Source of the DNA: Synergistaceae bacterium
GTDB lineage: Bacteria > Synergistota > Synergistia > Synergistales > Thermovirgaceae
Length of the DNA stretch: 43,407 bases
Assembly: GCA_012729145.1 (NCBI GenBank)
Contig: JAAYDT010000018.1
Coordinates: 1-43,407, forward strand
Direction of reading: 5' to 3'
Shown here: positions 31,022 to 38,309 of the stretch, one piece after another
How positions within the stretch are numbered: position 1 is the stretch's first letter
How the letters are laid out: each line of letters starts with the position of its first letter
Notes under the pieces: generated by a model
The model's input: only the letters and a program-made list of their open reading frames with translations
What the model was told of the DNA's origin: nothing
Database searches by the model: none
Program-made: the position numbers and the translations under genes

Positions 31022-31294
31022 ATGATCCGGGTCTCCTTCTTCGGGATCGTCAGAGAGATAGTCGGGGAGAAGGAAACGCAGGTCGAAGCAGAAGATTCTG
31101 TGGCAGACCTCCTGGAGGCACTCTCCGGAAGGTACGGTATAGGTTTCGGGGAGAAGGTCCTGAAGACGCAGGAGCGTGACCTGGACCTTATCCTGATCCT
31201 CAACGGGAGGCACATCGAACATATCGGCGGACTGTCAGCTCCATTGAAAGAAGGGGACCACCTGGCCGTCTTCCCCCTTGTCGGCGGTGGCTAG
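31022..31294 (+). CDS. MoaD/ThiS-family sulfur carrier for pterin cofactor
   Basis: A 90-residue ubiquitin-fold protein. It begins MIRVSFFGIVREIVG, contains LILILNGRHIEHIGGLSAPLKEGDHLAVFPLV, and ends in the Gly-Gly tail (VGGG) that is adenylated and thiocarboxylated so that sulfur can be added to the pterin. It starts 9 bases after the AOR stop with GGAGGCGG, so it is co-expressed with the tungstoenzyme. It is probably a dedicated MoaD-type subunit for tungstopterin synthesis; the partner MoaE-like protein is not in this window. A terminator follows. Confidence 0.85.
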   Translation: MIRVSFFGIVREIVGEKETQVEAEDSVADLLEALSGRYGIGFGEKVLKTQERDLDLILILNGRHIEHIGGLSAPLKEGDHLAVFPLVGGG

Positions 31295-31319
31295 GTCCTG
31301 CGAGAGCACTTCTTTCGGA

Positions 31320-31360
31320 GGGGCTCTTCTGCGATAATGCGGAAGAGCCCCCTTTTCTTT
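31320..31360 (+). terminator. Intrinsic terminator after the tungsten operon
   Basis: A 10-bp stem GGGGCTCTTC/GAAGAGCCCC with a 12-base loop is followed by CCTTTTCTTT. It ends the radical SAM-AOR-MoaD operon and separates it from the small unknown gene. Confidence 0.85.
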
Positions 31361-31393
31361 CAAGGGAGTGAGGACTTTACAGGGGTGGGGTAT

Positions 31394-31654
31394 ATGTCCG
31401 GGGAGACCGTAGAGTTGAGGGGAGTGACCCCATCGGAACTGACCTCGTTCTTCCTGTGCGAAGGCTTCCATGAGGCGATGCCTATGGGGACCTGGGAAAG
31501 AGGAAGTACGAAGGCACGGGTCGGAGGGGAGACGACGATCAGTATCGGTTCGCTGAGGATCCCTTCGGTTACCGTTGCCTTTTCCGGTCCCGAAAGGGAG
31601 CTGGGTTCCCTTCTGGCCCGCTTCAGATCCTGTTTCCTTCGTGCTGGGGGGTAA
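31394..31654 (+). CDS. Small unknown protein (86 aa)
   Basis: An 86-residue frame beginning MSGETVELRGVTPSELTSFFL, with alternating hydrophobic positions (TISIGSLRIPSVTVAFSG) suggesting beta strands and an amphipathic C-terminal helix (RELGSLLARFRSCFL) ending in AGG. No cofactor or catalytic motif is seen, and no family is recognised. ATG 31394 has an excellent AGGGGTGGGG site, better than the earlier in-frame ATG at 31337, which sits inside the terminator. It precedes the HerA-like ATPase by about 105 bases. Codon use matches neighbours, so I think it is real. Confidence 0.55.
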   Translation: MSGETVELRGVTPSELTSFFLCEGFHEAMPMGTWERGSTKARVGGETTISIGSLRIPSVTVAFSGPERELGSLLARFRSCFLRAGG

Positions 31655-31760
31655 GTTCAGGCAGGGCCAGGTCATGGATAGAGGAGGTACCCTGTAGGGG
31701 ACCACTTCGAGGTTTTTTAGGGGATAACGGTTTATACTTCTTGTGAAGGAGGTGGGTCCA

Positions 31761-34178
31761 GTGAAGGATTTCGAGAAGATGGGCTCCTTTTACCTGGGGA
31801 GACAGGTAGATGACACCTCGGGGGCCATGACGGGTGATCTTCTGCTCTACGATGCCAAGGACCTGACGACTCACGGAATGATCATCGGCATGACCGGCAG
31901 CGGCAAGACGGGGTTGGCGATCTCGCTGATCGAGGAGGCTCTGATAGATAACATTCCTGTGATAGCCATTGACCCAAAGGGGGACATACCCAACCTGCTT
32001 CTGTCGTTCCCCGAACTGTCACCGGAGGACTTCCTGCCCTGGGTAAGCCATCAGGAGGCTTCCAGGAAGGGGCTCTCCCCTGAGCAGTTTGCCGAGAAGA
32101 CGGCTACGGACTGGAAGAAGGGGCTGCAGGAATGGGGCATAGACGGACCGAGGATCCGCAAGATGAAAGAGTCCGTGGATATGACGATCTACACCCCGGG
32201 GAGTTCGGCCGGAAGAATGGTGAGCATCCTCCACTCCTTCGACGCCCCTCCGGAAGCCATAAGGGCCGACGGAGACCTCTTCCGTGAGAGGATCCAGACC
32301 ACGGCATCAAGCATCCTGGCCCTCATGGCTATCGACGCCGACCCTTTGACCAGCAGGGAACATATCCTGATCTCCAGGGTCCTGGAAGAGAAGTGGTCCC
32401 GGGGAGAGTCGCTGGATATACCCTCCCTCATCGAGATGATCAGGGTTCCCCCCTTCAGGTCCGTGGGAGTGCTGGACCTGGAGACCTTTTACCCCTCCGG
32501 CGCCAGGATGGACCTGGTCCTCAGGCTGAATCACCTGGTCGCTGCGCCGTCCTTCGCTCCCTGGATGGAGGGGGACCCGCTGGACGCAGGAAGATTCCTC
32601 TACACGGCAGACGGGAGGCCCCGTGCGTCCATATTCACCATAAGCCACCTCTCCGACCGGGAGAGGATGTTCTTCGTATCGCTACTGCTCAACGAGATCC
32701 TTGGCTGGGTCAGGACCCAGCCGGGCACCTCCAGCCTCAGGGCCATACTATACATGGACGAGATCTTCGGCTTCTTCCCGCCGGTGATGAACCCGCCCTC
32801 GAAGACGGTACTCCTTACGCTACTGAAGCAGGCCAGGGCATACGGCCTGGGGGTCCTCCTGGCCACCCAGAACCCTGTGGACCTGGACTACAAGGGGATA
32901 TCCAATACTGGGACCTGGTTCATCGGCAGGCTTCAGACTGAACGGGACAAGTCTCGGATCCTCGAAGGGCTCAAGGGGGTCTCGGAAAAGGGGTTCCCTC
33001 TCCCGGAGCTGGACAGGATGATATCAGGACTTGGGAAACGGGTTTTTTTGCTTCACAATGTCCATGAGGACAGGCCCGTACTGTTTCAGACCCGCTGGGC
33101 CATGTCCTACCTGGCTGGGCCGGTGACAAGAGAGCAGATAAAGACCCTTGCCGGAGACAGTCCTGTCGTCCAGGTTCCTCCCAAAGCCAGTGCCCCAGTC
33201 ATCCCCGACGGTCCCGCCGTCCAGGCCCAGGCTCCTGTAGCGCCGAGTGTGATACCCTCGGGAATACCCTCGGTATTCCTCCCCGCTCCAGCGAGTGTCC
33301 AGGCCGAGTACGCCCCCTTCCTGGGAGCTTTCGCCAGGGTCCATTTTAGCGATGCCAAAAGGAAGTTCGCCGAGACCAGGAACTTTGCCTATGCTGTCGA
33401 GATCAGCGAGGGACCACTTCCCGTGGACTGGGAGAACGCCTTCGGCATTGACGTGGACCCTGCCGGTCTATCCCAGGGTATCCCTTCGCCGGTCATGTCC
33501 GAGGTGGCGTCGCCGGGTCTCGATCCGAAGGCCTATGTCAGGTGGGGGAAAGACTTCCTCAAGTGGCTTCCACAGAACGCCATGATGACCCTGATGACAT
33601 GCCCCTCTTTGAAGGAAGTTGCCAGGCCTGGCGAATCCCCGTCGGATTTCGCAGCCCGGATCGCCCTGATGAAGCGGGAACTGCGTGATGCCGAGGTGGA
33701 GAAGATCCGCCGCAAGTACGCCTCGAAACTGACCACCCTCCAGAACCGGCTCATGAGGGCCGAACAGGCCATCGAGAGGGAGGCCGAGCAGGCCAAGCAC
33801 AAGAAGATGGAGACGGCCATATCCTTTGGAACGGCCATTGCAAGTGCTTTGCTTGGAAGGAAGGTCAACACCTATTCTGCGTCCAGGGTGGGGACGGCTG
33901 TCTCCAAGGCAGCCCGGCTGCAGAAAGAGAGCGGCGACGTTGCCAGGGCCAGGGAGACCGCCGGGGCGGTCCGGCAGGAGATAGCCGACCTTGATGCCAG
34001 GCTTGAGGAAGAGATCAATGCCATAACCACTGTGGGATCCCCGGAGACGGAGATCCAGGAGGAGTTCATCAGGCCCAAGGCTTCCGGGATGAACCTTATT
34101 CTTCTGGGCCTTCTCTGGTTACCATACTCCCGTGATGCCCAGGGAGGGATCGCACCCCTTTGGGGTCTTCAGGAGTGA
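31761..34178 (+). CDS. HerA/DUF87-type ATPase with C-terminal coiled coil
   Basis: An 805-residue protein. The N-terminal ATPase has Walker A GMTGSGKT (residues 43-50), DPKGD (71-75), Walker B AILYMDE (328-334), a sensor LLATQNPVDLD (366-376), and an arginine-rich FIGRLQTERDKSRI (387-400). Around residues 455-510 is a Pro/Ala/Val-rich linker. The C-terminal half includes a coiled coil with many Lys/Glu/Arg (about 645-700), a glycine-rich hydrophobic patch AISFGTAIASALLGRK, and a second helical stretch. The GTG start lies 8 bases after AAGGAGG; frame-open codons upstream are rejected. The family is widespread but without known function. The ATPase resembles DNA-translocating HerA/VirB4 proteins, but no nuclease partner (NurA) is adjacent. 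Confidence 0.8.
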   Translation: MKDFEKMGSFYLGRQVDDTSGAMTGDLLLYDAKDLTTHGMIIGMTGSGKTGLAISLIEEALIDNIPVIAIDPKGDIPNLLLSFPELSPEDFLPWVSHQEASRKGLSPEQFAEKTATDWKKGLQEWGIDGPRIRKMKESVDMTIYTPGSSAGRMVSILHSFDAPPEAIRADGDLFRERIQTTASSILALMAIDADPLTSREHILISRVLEEKWSRGESLDIPSLIEMIRVPPFRSVGVLDLETFYPSGARMDLVLRLNHLVAAPSFAPWMEGDPLDAGRFLYTADGRPRASIFTISHLSDRERMFFVSLLLNEILGWVRTQPGTSSLRAILYMDEIFGFFPPVMNPPSKTVLLTLLKQARAYGLGVLLATQNPVDLDYKGISNTGTWFIGRLQTERDKSRILEGLKGVSEKGFPLPELDRMISGLGKRVFLLHNVHEDRPVLFQTRWAMSYLAGPVTREQIKTLAGDSPVVQVPPKASAPVIPDGPAVQAQAPVAPSVIPSGIPSVFLPAPASVQAEYAPFLGAFARVHFSDAKRKFAETRNFAYAVEISEGPLPVDWENAFGIDVDPAGLSQGIPSPVMSEVASPGLDPKAYVRWGKDFLKWLPQNAMMTLMTCPSLKEVARPGESPSDFAARIALMKRELRDAEVEKIRRKYASKLTTLQNRLMRAEQAIEREAEQAKHKKMETAISFGTAIASALLGRKVNTYSASRVGTAVSKAARLQKESGDVARARETAGAVRQEIADLDARLEEEINAITTVGSPETEIQEEFIRPKASGMNLILLGLLWLPYSRDAQGGIAPLWGLQE

Positions 34179-34213
34179 TCGGGGTACCTGGTCTGCCTGG
34201 TAAGTGAGGACCC

Positions 34214-34825
34214 ATGAGCAGAAGGACTGTTACAGTTTTTGCCGTGCTGGTTTTTCTTTCGGGAGGGGTGCTGGGCTGGGTGAGGTTCAGCCCGGTAACT
34301 CCCCTGTCCGAAGAAGAGAACCGTGAGATCCCGGGAGCTGTATCTCCGGAGATGGATGGGCTACCGAAAGCCGATGAAAGGATGTGGGCCTCCCCGGGAG
34401 GTCGGGAAGAGGCTCCTGAGAAGCATGATTTCCGTCCGGCCACGGGAGAACCCTTCAGCAGAAGTGACCTCGAGGCCTCCCAAACCCGATCTTGCGATAT
34501 CATCCCTGAGAGATCCGAAAGAGCTGTATTCGATCCCGGGACCATACACCCGGCCGTCGGGGATGTGGCCGAGCAGGCCCGGGAGATGGTCGAGGATCTG
34601 GACAGGAGGACCCTGGAGAACACGAAAAAGGTCCTGGAAGCTATCCCCTTTGTTGAGATCATCCCCGAAAAGGCAGAGTTGCGCCCCTCCGGTGACGGGG
34701 TGAAACTGACAATAACAGTGGATCCCCAGAACATCTCTTTCGGGGGAAAGGCCCGAAATGCCGGAACCCCCGCCGAAGAAACAGCATCGGGGGACGAGGG
34801 ACTCCAGGAAGAACAAGCGCAGTGA
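34214..34825 (+). CDS. Signal-anchored protein of unknown function
   Basis: A 203-residue protein with an N-terminal hydrophobic segment (TVTVFAVLVFLSGGVLGWV, about residues 5-23), then a polar region rich in Glu, Pro and Ser. A helical segment AEQAREMVEDLDRRTLENTKKVLEAI (about 120-145) is followed by a beta-rich VEIIPEKAELRPSGDGVKLTITVDP and an acidic, disordered tail. No family recognised. It would be a single-pass membrane protein facing outward or a lipid-free secreted protein. It starts 35 bases after the ATPase stop with GTGAGGACCC upstream and may share its transcript. A long antisense frame also exists, but ribosome site, hydrophobic start and orientation favour this one. Confidence 0.6.
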   Translation: MSRRTVTVFAVLVFLSGGVLGWVRFSPVTPLSEEENREIPGAVSPEMDGLPKADERMWASPGGREEAPEKHDFRPATGEPFSRSDLEASQTRSCDIIPERSERAVFDPGTIHPAVGDVAEQAREMVEDLDRRTLENTKKVLEAIPFVEIIPEKAELRPSGDGVKLTITVDPQNISFGGKARNAGTPAEETASGDEGLQEEQAQ

Positions 34826-34889
34826 TCCATGTTTTACAGACCCCCGGGAGATAGATCTTCCGGGACAAGACAATGGAGGTGTTCAAGTG

Positions 34890-35270
34890 ATGAAAAGAAC
34901 CGTAGCCACACCCGATGCGCCGGCGGCGATAGGCCCTTACAGCCAGGCGGTATGGGCCGGCAGTATGCTGTTCGTATCGGGGCAGATCTGTATCGACCCG
35001 AAGACCGGAGATCTGGTCGGCAATACCGCAGAGGAACAGGCAGAGCAGGTGCTGAAGAACCTCGGGGCCATTCTCAAGTCCCAGGGGCTTTCCTTTGAGA
35101 GCGTGGTGAAAGCCACTGTATTCGCAAAGGATATGAACGACTTTTCAGCTGTCAACGATGTCTACGCCAGGTATTTCAAGGTCGACCCGCCCGCCAGGGT
35201 CTTTGTCGAGGTCTCCCGGCTGCCCAGGGATGTTCTGGTTGAGATAGATGCCGTTGCCGTAAAGGACTAG
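34890..35270 (+). CDS. ridA: RidA-family reactive intermediate deaminase
   Basis: A 126-residue RidA (YjgF/YER057c/UK114) protein. AAIGPYSQAVWAGSMLFVSGQI near residues 13-34, a GNTAEEQAEQVLKNLGAILKSQGLSF segment, and PPARVFVEVSRLPRD with the key arginine are all present. It hydrolyses toxic 2-aminoacrylate and other enamine/imine intermediates released by PLP enzymes, a good fit with the many PLP enzymes here. ATG 34890 follows GGAGGTGTT; earlier in-frame codons lie in the previous gene. It forms its own unit ahead of cspA. Confidence 0.95.
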   Translation: MKRTVATPDAPAAIGPYSQAVWAGSMLFVSGQICIDPKTGDLVGNTAEEQAEQVLKNLGAILKSQGLSFESVVKATVFAKDMNDFSAVNDVYARYFKVDPPARVFVEVSRLPRDVLVEIDAVAVKD

Positions 35271-35274
35271 AGCA

Positions 35275-35303
35275 TTGACAAAGAGGAGGAAAATACGTAC
35301 TGT
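35275..35303 (+). promoter_or_regulatory. Promoter of cspA
   Basis: Perfect TTGACA (35275-35280) is 17 bases from TACTGT (35298-35303), starting 5 bases after the ridA stop. It gives a leader of about 45-50 bases before cspA. Confidence 0.55.
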
Positions 35304-35310
35304 TTTATCA

Positions 35311-35326
35311 GCCGGTTAAAACCGGC
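35311..35326 (+). promoter_or_regulatory. Small hairpin at the 5' end of the cspA leader
   Basis: GCCGGT-TAAA-ACCGGC forms a perfect 6-bp stem with a 4-base loop near the predicted 5' end of the mRNA. Cold-shock leaders often carry such structures, which affect mRNA stability or translation at low temperature; the role here is inference. Confidence 0.4.
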
Positions 35327-35356
35327 AGATTCTGCTGTATGGGAGGCATTATCTAA

Positions 35357-35557
35357 ATGCAGGGTACGGTCAAATGGTTTAATGAGGCAAAGGGGTACGG
35401 TTTCATCACCCCCGACGAAGGCAACGATGTCTTTGTCCACTTCAGCGCGATCCTGGGAGAAGGATTCAAGACGCTTGCCGAAGGGCAGCGTGTCGAGTTC
35501 GAGGTAGTCCAGGGGGAGAAGGGTCCCCAGGCGGCAAACGTAGAGAAGATATCCTGA
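35357..35557 (+). CDS. cspA: Cold-shock domain protein
   Basis: A 66-residue cold-shock protein. RNP1 appears as KGYGFITP (residues 12-19) and RNP2 as VFVHFSAI (25-32), with [11 protein letters not shown] at the start. It binds single-stranded RNA and DNA and acts as an RNA chaperone. A GGGAGG site lies before the ATG. It has its own promoter and is followed by a strong terminator, so it is a single-gene unit. Identification is secure; cold induction is not shown by the sequence. Confidence 0.97.
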   Translation: MQGTVKWFNEAKGYGFITPDEGNDVFVHFSAILGEGFKTLAEGQRVEFEVVQGEKGPQAANVEKIS

Positions 35558-35600
35558 CCTTATTCCTTAAGACGACGTATAGCAGGCATGACAGACTCAA

Positions 35601-35640
35601 GGCGGTACCCTCGATCGGGTACCGCCCGTTCTTTTCCTTT
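35601..35640 (+). terminator. Intrinsic terminator after cspA
   Basis: A perfect 10-bp stem GGCGGTACCC/GGGTACCGCC with the loop TCGATC is followed by CGTTCTTTTCCTTTT. It ends the cspA message. Confidence 0.88.
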
Positions 35641-35675
35641 TAACCCTGCCGAGAGTCTCAAAAACCTTCCAGGGC

Positions 35676-35704
35676 TTGCCCTGTGGCCCCGGGGATGCGA
35701 TAAT
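35676..35704 (+). promoter_or_regulatory. Promoter of the HU gene
   Basis: TTGCCC (35676-35681) and GATAAT (35699-35704) are separated by exactly 17 bases; the -10 matches five of six. The HU start is 40 bases downstream. Confidence 0.55.
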
Positions 35705-35743
35705 CCCTTTGAACAAAGCCTTTTCGAGAGGAGGTCGACAGTA

Positions 35744-36019
35744 GTGAACAAATCGGAACTGGTCCAGGCCGTGGCAAAAGCAGCAGGTCTGAGCAACAGC
35801 AAGGCCACCCAGGTGGTGTCGACAGTGATAGGCGAGATCGCGGGAGCCCTCGCCAAGGGAAACAAGGTCCAGATAGCGGGCTTTGGTACCTTCGAGGTCA
35901 GACAGAGAGCAGCAAGAGAGGCACGTAATCCCCAGGACCCCACCAAGAAGGTCAAGGTCCCTGCAAGAAAAGTCCCCGCCTTCCGTGCAGGGAAGGCGCT
36001 CAAGGACAAGGTCAGCTAG
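35744..36019 (+). CDS. hup: DNA-binding protein HU
   Basis: A 91-residue HU/IHF-family protein: NKSELVQAVAKAAGLS at the start, KGNKVQIAGFGTFEVRQRAAREARNPQDP (about residues 39-67) forming the DNA-binding arm, and VPARKVPAFRAGKALKDKV at the end. As a dimer it bends and compacts DNA. The start is a GTG, 9 bases after GAGGAGG; the longer frame reads back through a terminator and is rejected. It has its own promoter and terminator and is a single-gene unit. Confidence 0.96.
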   Translation: MNKSELVQAVAKAAGLSNSKATQVVSTVIGEIAGALAKGNKVQIAGFGTFEVRQRAAREARNPQDPTKKVKVPARKVPAFRAGKALKDKVS

Positions 36020-36035
36020 TTCTTTTATTTCTTTT

Positions 36036-36061
36036 CCGCCCCGCAAAGGGGCGGTTTTTTT
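36036..36061 (+). terminator. Intrinsic terminator after the HU gene
   Basis: Stem CCGCCCC/GGGGCGG with a 5-base loop, directly followed by seven T residues. A typical strong terminator. Confidence 0.92.
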
Positions 36062-36153
36062 ATTCCTTCCGGTCACCTTTGTCTCCCCTTTAACCTTTAC
36101 CCTTTTTCATTTACTATTGAGCCGCAGGCACAATTCCATCCAGGGGTGTTCCC

Positions 36154-37539
36154 ATGACCGATAAGGATCGATTGTATGACTCAAGCCCTATCCGGCTTGA
36201 GGGGATCTCAAGGGCCGATCTCTTCGAGCACTCCGGGGCCGCCAACCTTATTGTTGACACGGACACGACAATACTGGCGGTAAACGTCATGTTCGAGACA
36301 GTAACGGGCTACTCCAGGAGTGAGGTGGAGGGGACCCTGAGCTGGAGGGATCTCGTACACCCCGAGGACAGGGAGAGAATGGAGGAGTACCATCGCCTTC
36401 GACGGGTGGACCCCGAACTGGTCCCCGCCAACTACGAATACCGTTTCATCACCTCCGTCGGGCAGGTTAGATGGGGTCTTCTGACCGGGGCCACCCTGGC
36501 CGACGACTCGAGAACCCTCTTGTCCGTCGTGGATATTACGGAACTTAAGGAGAAGGAGTCGGCCCTGGGGAGGGCCGAGGAGCTCTATCGGGGGATAGTC
36601 CAGACCCAGACGGAGTTGATATCCCGATTCACTCCGGACTTCACGCTGACCTTCGTCAACGATGCCTACTGCCGCTACTTCGGGGAGACCAGGGAGCAGC
36701 TGGTAGGGAGCTCCTTCGTTCATCACGTCCTCCCCGAGGACCTTGCCGACCAGAGAGCCTACTTTGCCTTGCTGACCCCTGAAAGACCTGAAAATGAAAT
36801 GGAAGAGAGAGCCATTCTTTCTTCAGGAGAGGTTCGCTGGCAGCGCTGGCATGACCGGGGCATCTTCGACGAAAAGGGCAATCTCATCGAGATCCAGTCC
36901 ATCGGAAGGGATATTACGGATCTCTATCTGACAAGGGAGAAGCTCGACAGCACCATCGAAAAGCTCAAGAACTCCTTTGCCCGCGCCATTGAGATGGCGG
37001 GGAAGATCATAGAGGTCAGGGACCCCTTCACAGCAGGTCACCAGAGACGGGTGGCCAGGATCGCAAAGGAGATGGCCTCGACGCTGGGCCTGTCGAGGAA
37101 CGAGGTAACCGCCATCGAACTTGCGGCCCTTGCCCACGACGTGGGCAAGATCCATGTCCCCAGCGAGATCCTGAGCAAGCCGGGAGTGCTTCAGCCGACG
37201 GAGTGGTCCATCATCAGGCAGCACCCCGTATACAGCGCCGAGATACTGAAGACCCTGGTGACCCCCTGGGAGCTGGCCGATATCGCGCTGCAGCACCATG
37301 AAAGGTATGACGGGAGCGGATATCCCCAGGGACTGTCCGGCCAGGAGATAAGGATAGAGGCCAGGGTGATCTCCGTTGCCGATGTGATCGAGGCCATGTC
37401 TTCTCACCGACCATACCGCCCGGGGGTGGGGATCGAAAAAGCCCTGGAGGAGGTCGAGGCGGGAAGAGGAACCCTCTTTGATCCCGCCGCCGCCGATTCA
37501 GCTCTCTATATTTTCAGGAAGAAGGGGTTCGAGATATGA
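36154..37539 (+). CDS. PAS-PAS-HD-GYP domain protein (probable c-di-GMP phosphodiesterase)
   Basis: A 461-residue soluble signalling protein. PAS domain 1 spans about residues 22-132, PAS 2 about 142-260, then a short coiled linker and an HD-GYP domain from about 275. The HD pair is H328-D329 in LAHDVGKIHVP, and the GYP-type segment is HHERYDGSGYP (381-391), so the metal site appears intact. HD-GYP proteins hydrolyse cyclic di-GMP (or related dinucleotides); PAS domains sense redox, light or small ligands. No transmembrane segments are seen, so sensing is cytoplasmic. The stop overlaps the next gene's start (ATGA). A weak ribosome site (GGGGTGTTCCC) precedes it. Confidence 0.92.
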   Translation: MTDKDRLYDSSPIRLEGISRADLFEHSGAANLIVDTDTTILAVNVMFETVTGYSRSEVEGTLSWRDLVHPEDRERMEEYHRLRRVDPELVPANYEYRFITSVGQVRWGLLTGATLADDSRTLLSVVDITELKEKESALGRAEELYRGIVQTQTELISRFTPDFTLTFVNDAYCRYFGETREQLVGSSFVHHVLPEDLADQRAYFALLTPERPENEMEERAILSSGEVRWQRWHDRGIFDEKGNLIEIQSIGRDITDLYLTREKLDSTIEKLKNSFARAIEMAGKIIEVRDPFTAGHQRRVARIAKEMASTLGLSRNEVTAIELAALAHDVGKIHVPSEILSKPGVLQPTEWSIIRQHPVYSAEILKTLVTPWELADIALQHHERYDGSGYPQGLSGQEIRIEARVISVADVIEAMSSHRPYRPGVGIEKALEEVEAGRGTLFDPAAADSALYIFRKKGFEI

Positions 37540-38309
37540 AAAACCTTGTCAGGATGAAACTGGAGGCCCAGGAGGTGGTAACAGGCCCCTTTGTGGGGAT
37601 CAACAGCCCGGACATGGTGGAGATCCTGGGTCTGTCAGGCTTCGATCTCTGCGTGATCGACACTGAACACGGTCCCATGGATCCTGAGTCGATACAGCCG
37701 CTGATAAGGGCGGCCGAGCTCTCGGGGATGACCCCCGTGGTCCGTGTGCCCCGTGCCGAGCCCGTGGAGATACTTAAGGTCCTCGACGTGGGTGCCCACT
37801 GTATCCACGTCCCCCAGGTCAACTCGCCCGAGACGGCCCGGGTGGTAGCAAGGGCCGCAAGGTATCATCCGGCCGGGATGCGGGGCGTGGCAGTGCCGAG
37901 AGCGCTATCCTACGGGCTCCGTCCCCTTGGTGAAGCGCTGGAGGAGGCCAACCGGGAGGTAATGGTGATAGTCCACTGCGAGAATGTCTCGGGGCTTGAT
38001 AGGATCGACGAGATCGCCGCCGTGGAGGGGGTAGACATGGTCTTTGTCGGTCCCTACGACCTTTCCCAATCCCTGGGGGTACCCGGGGAGATCTTCCACC
38101 CTTCCATGGTGAAGGCCGTTGCGCGGGCTCTCGAGGCCATAAAGCGCGCAGGAAAGCCCGCGGGTATCTTCGTCACATCTCCCGAGGAGGCAGAACGCCG
38201 TATCGGGGAGGGGTTCCGCTACATCGGCTACAGCGTTGACAGCCTTATCTTTGGCAAGGCCTGCAGAGAGATCGTCAGCACCTTGAAAAGCCGCAGGCAG
38301 GACACTTGA
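37536..38309 (+). CDS. HpcH/HpaI-family class II aldolase
   Basis: A 257-residue TIM-barrel aldolase/citrate-lyase-fold protein. Family segments include GINSPDMVEILGLSGFDLCVIDTEHGPM near residues 21-48 with the base-region histidine and the acid in DTEHGP, VRVPRAEP, and VDMVFVGPYDLSQSLGVPG around 168-186, where E and D ligands hold a divalent metal. The enzymes reversibly cleave 4-hydroxy-2-oxo-acids into pyruvate plus an aldehyde or semialdehyde. Its start overlaps the HD-GYP stop as ATGA, so they are coupled, an unusual partner. Its 3' end overlaps the convergent nrdJ by 35 bases. Confidence 0.9.
   Translation: MKNLVRMKLEAQEVVTGPFVGINSPDMVEILGLSGFDLCVIDTEHGPMDPESIQPLIRAAELSGMTPVVRVPRAEPVEILKVLDVGAHCIHVPQVNSPETARVVARAARYHPAGMRGVAVPRALSYGLRPLGEALEEANREVMVIVHCENVSGLDRIDEIAAVEGVDMVFVGPYDLSQSLGVPGEIFHPSMVKAVARALEAIKRAGKPAGIFVTSPEEAERRIGEGFRYIGYSVDSLIFGKACREIVSTLKSRRQDT

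Noticed and set aside
31761-34178. HerA-like ATPase as part of an antiphage system
   Set aside because: No nuclease, Sir2 partner, helicase or other defence gene is adjacent; the sirtuin at 244 is 31 kb away and is a normal deacylase.
34096-34830. A 244-codon minus-strand frame opposite the anchored unknown protein
   Set aside because: Ser/Pro-rich shadow with no ribosome-binding site, overlapping the end of the ATPase gene; the plus-strand frame has a good start and signal anchor.
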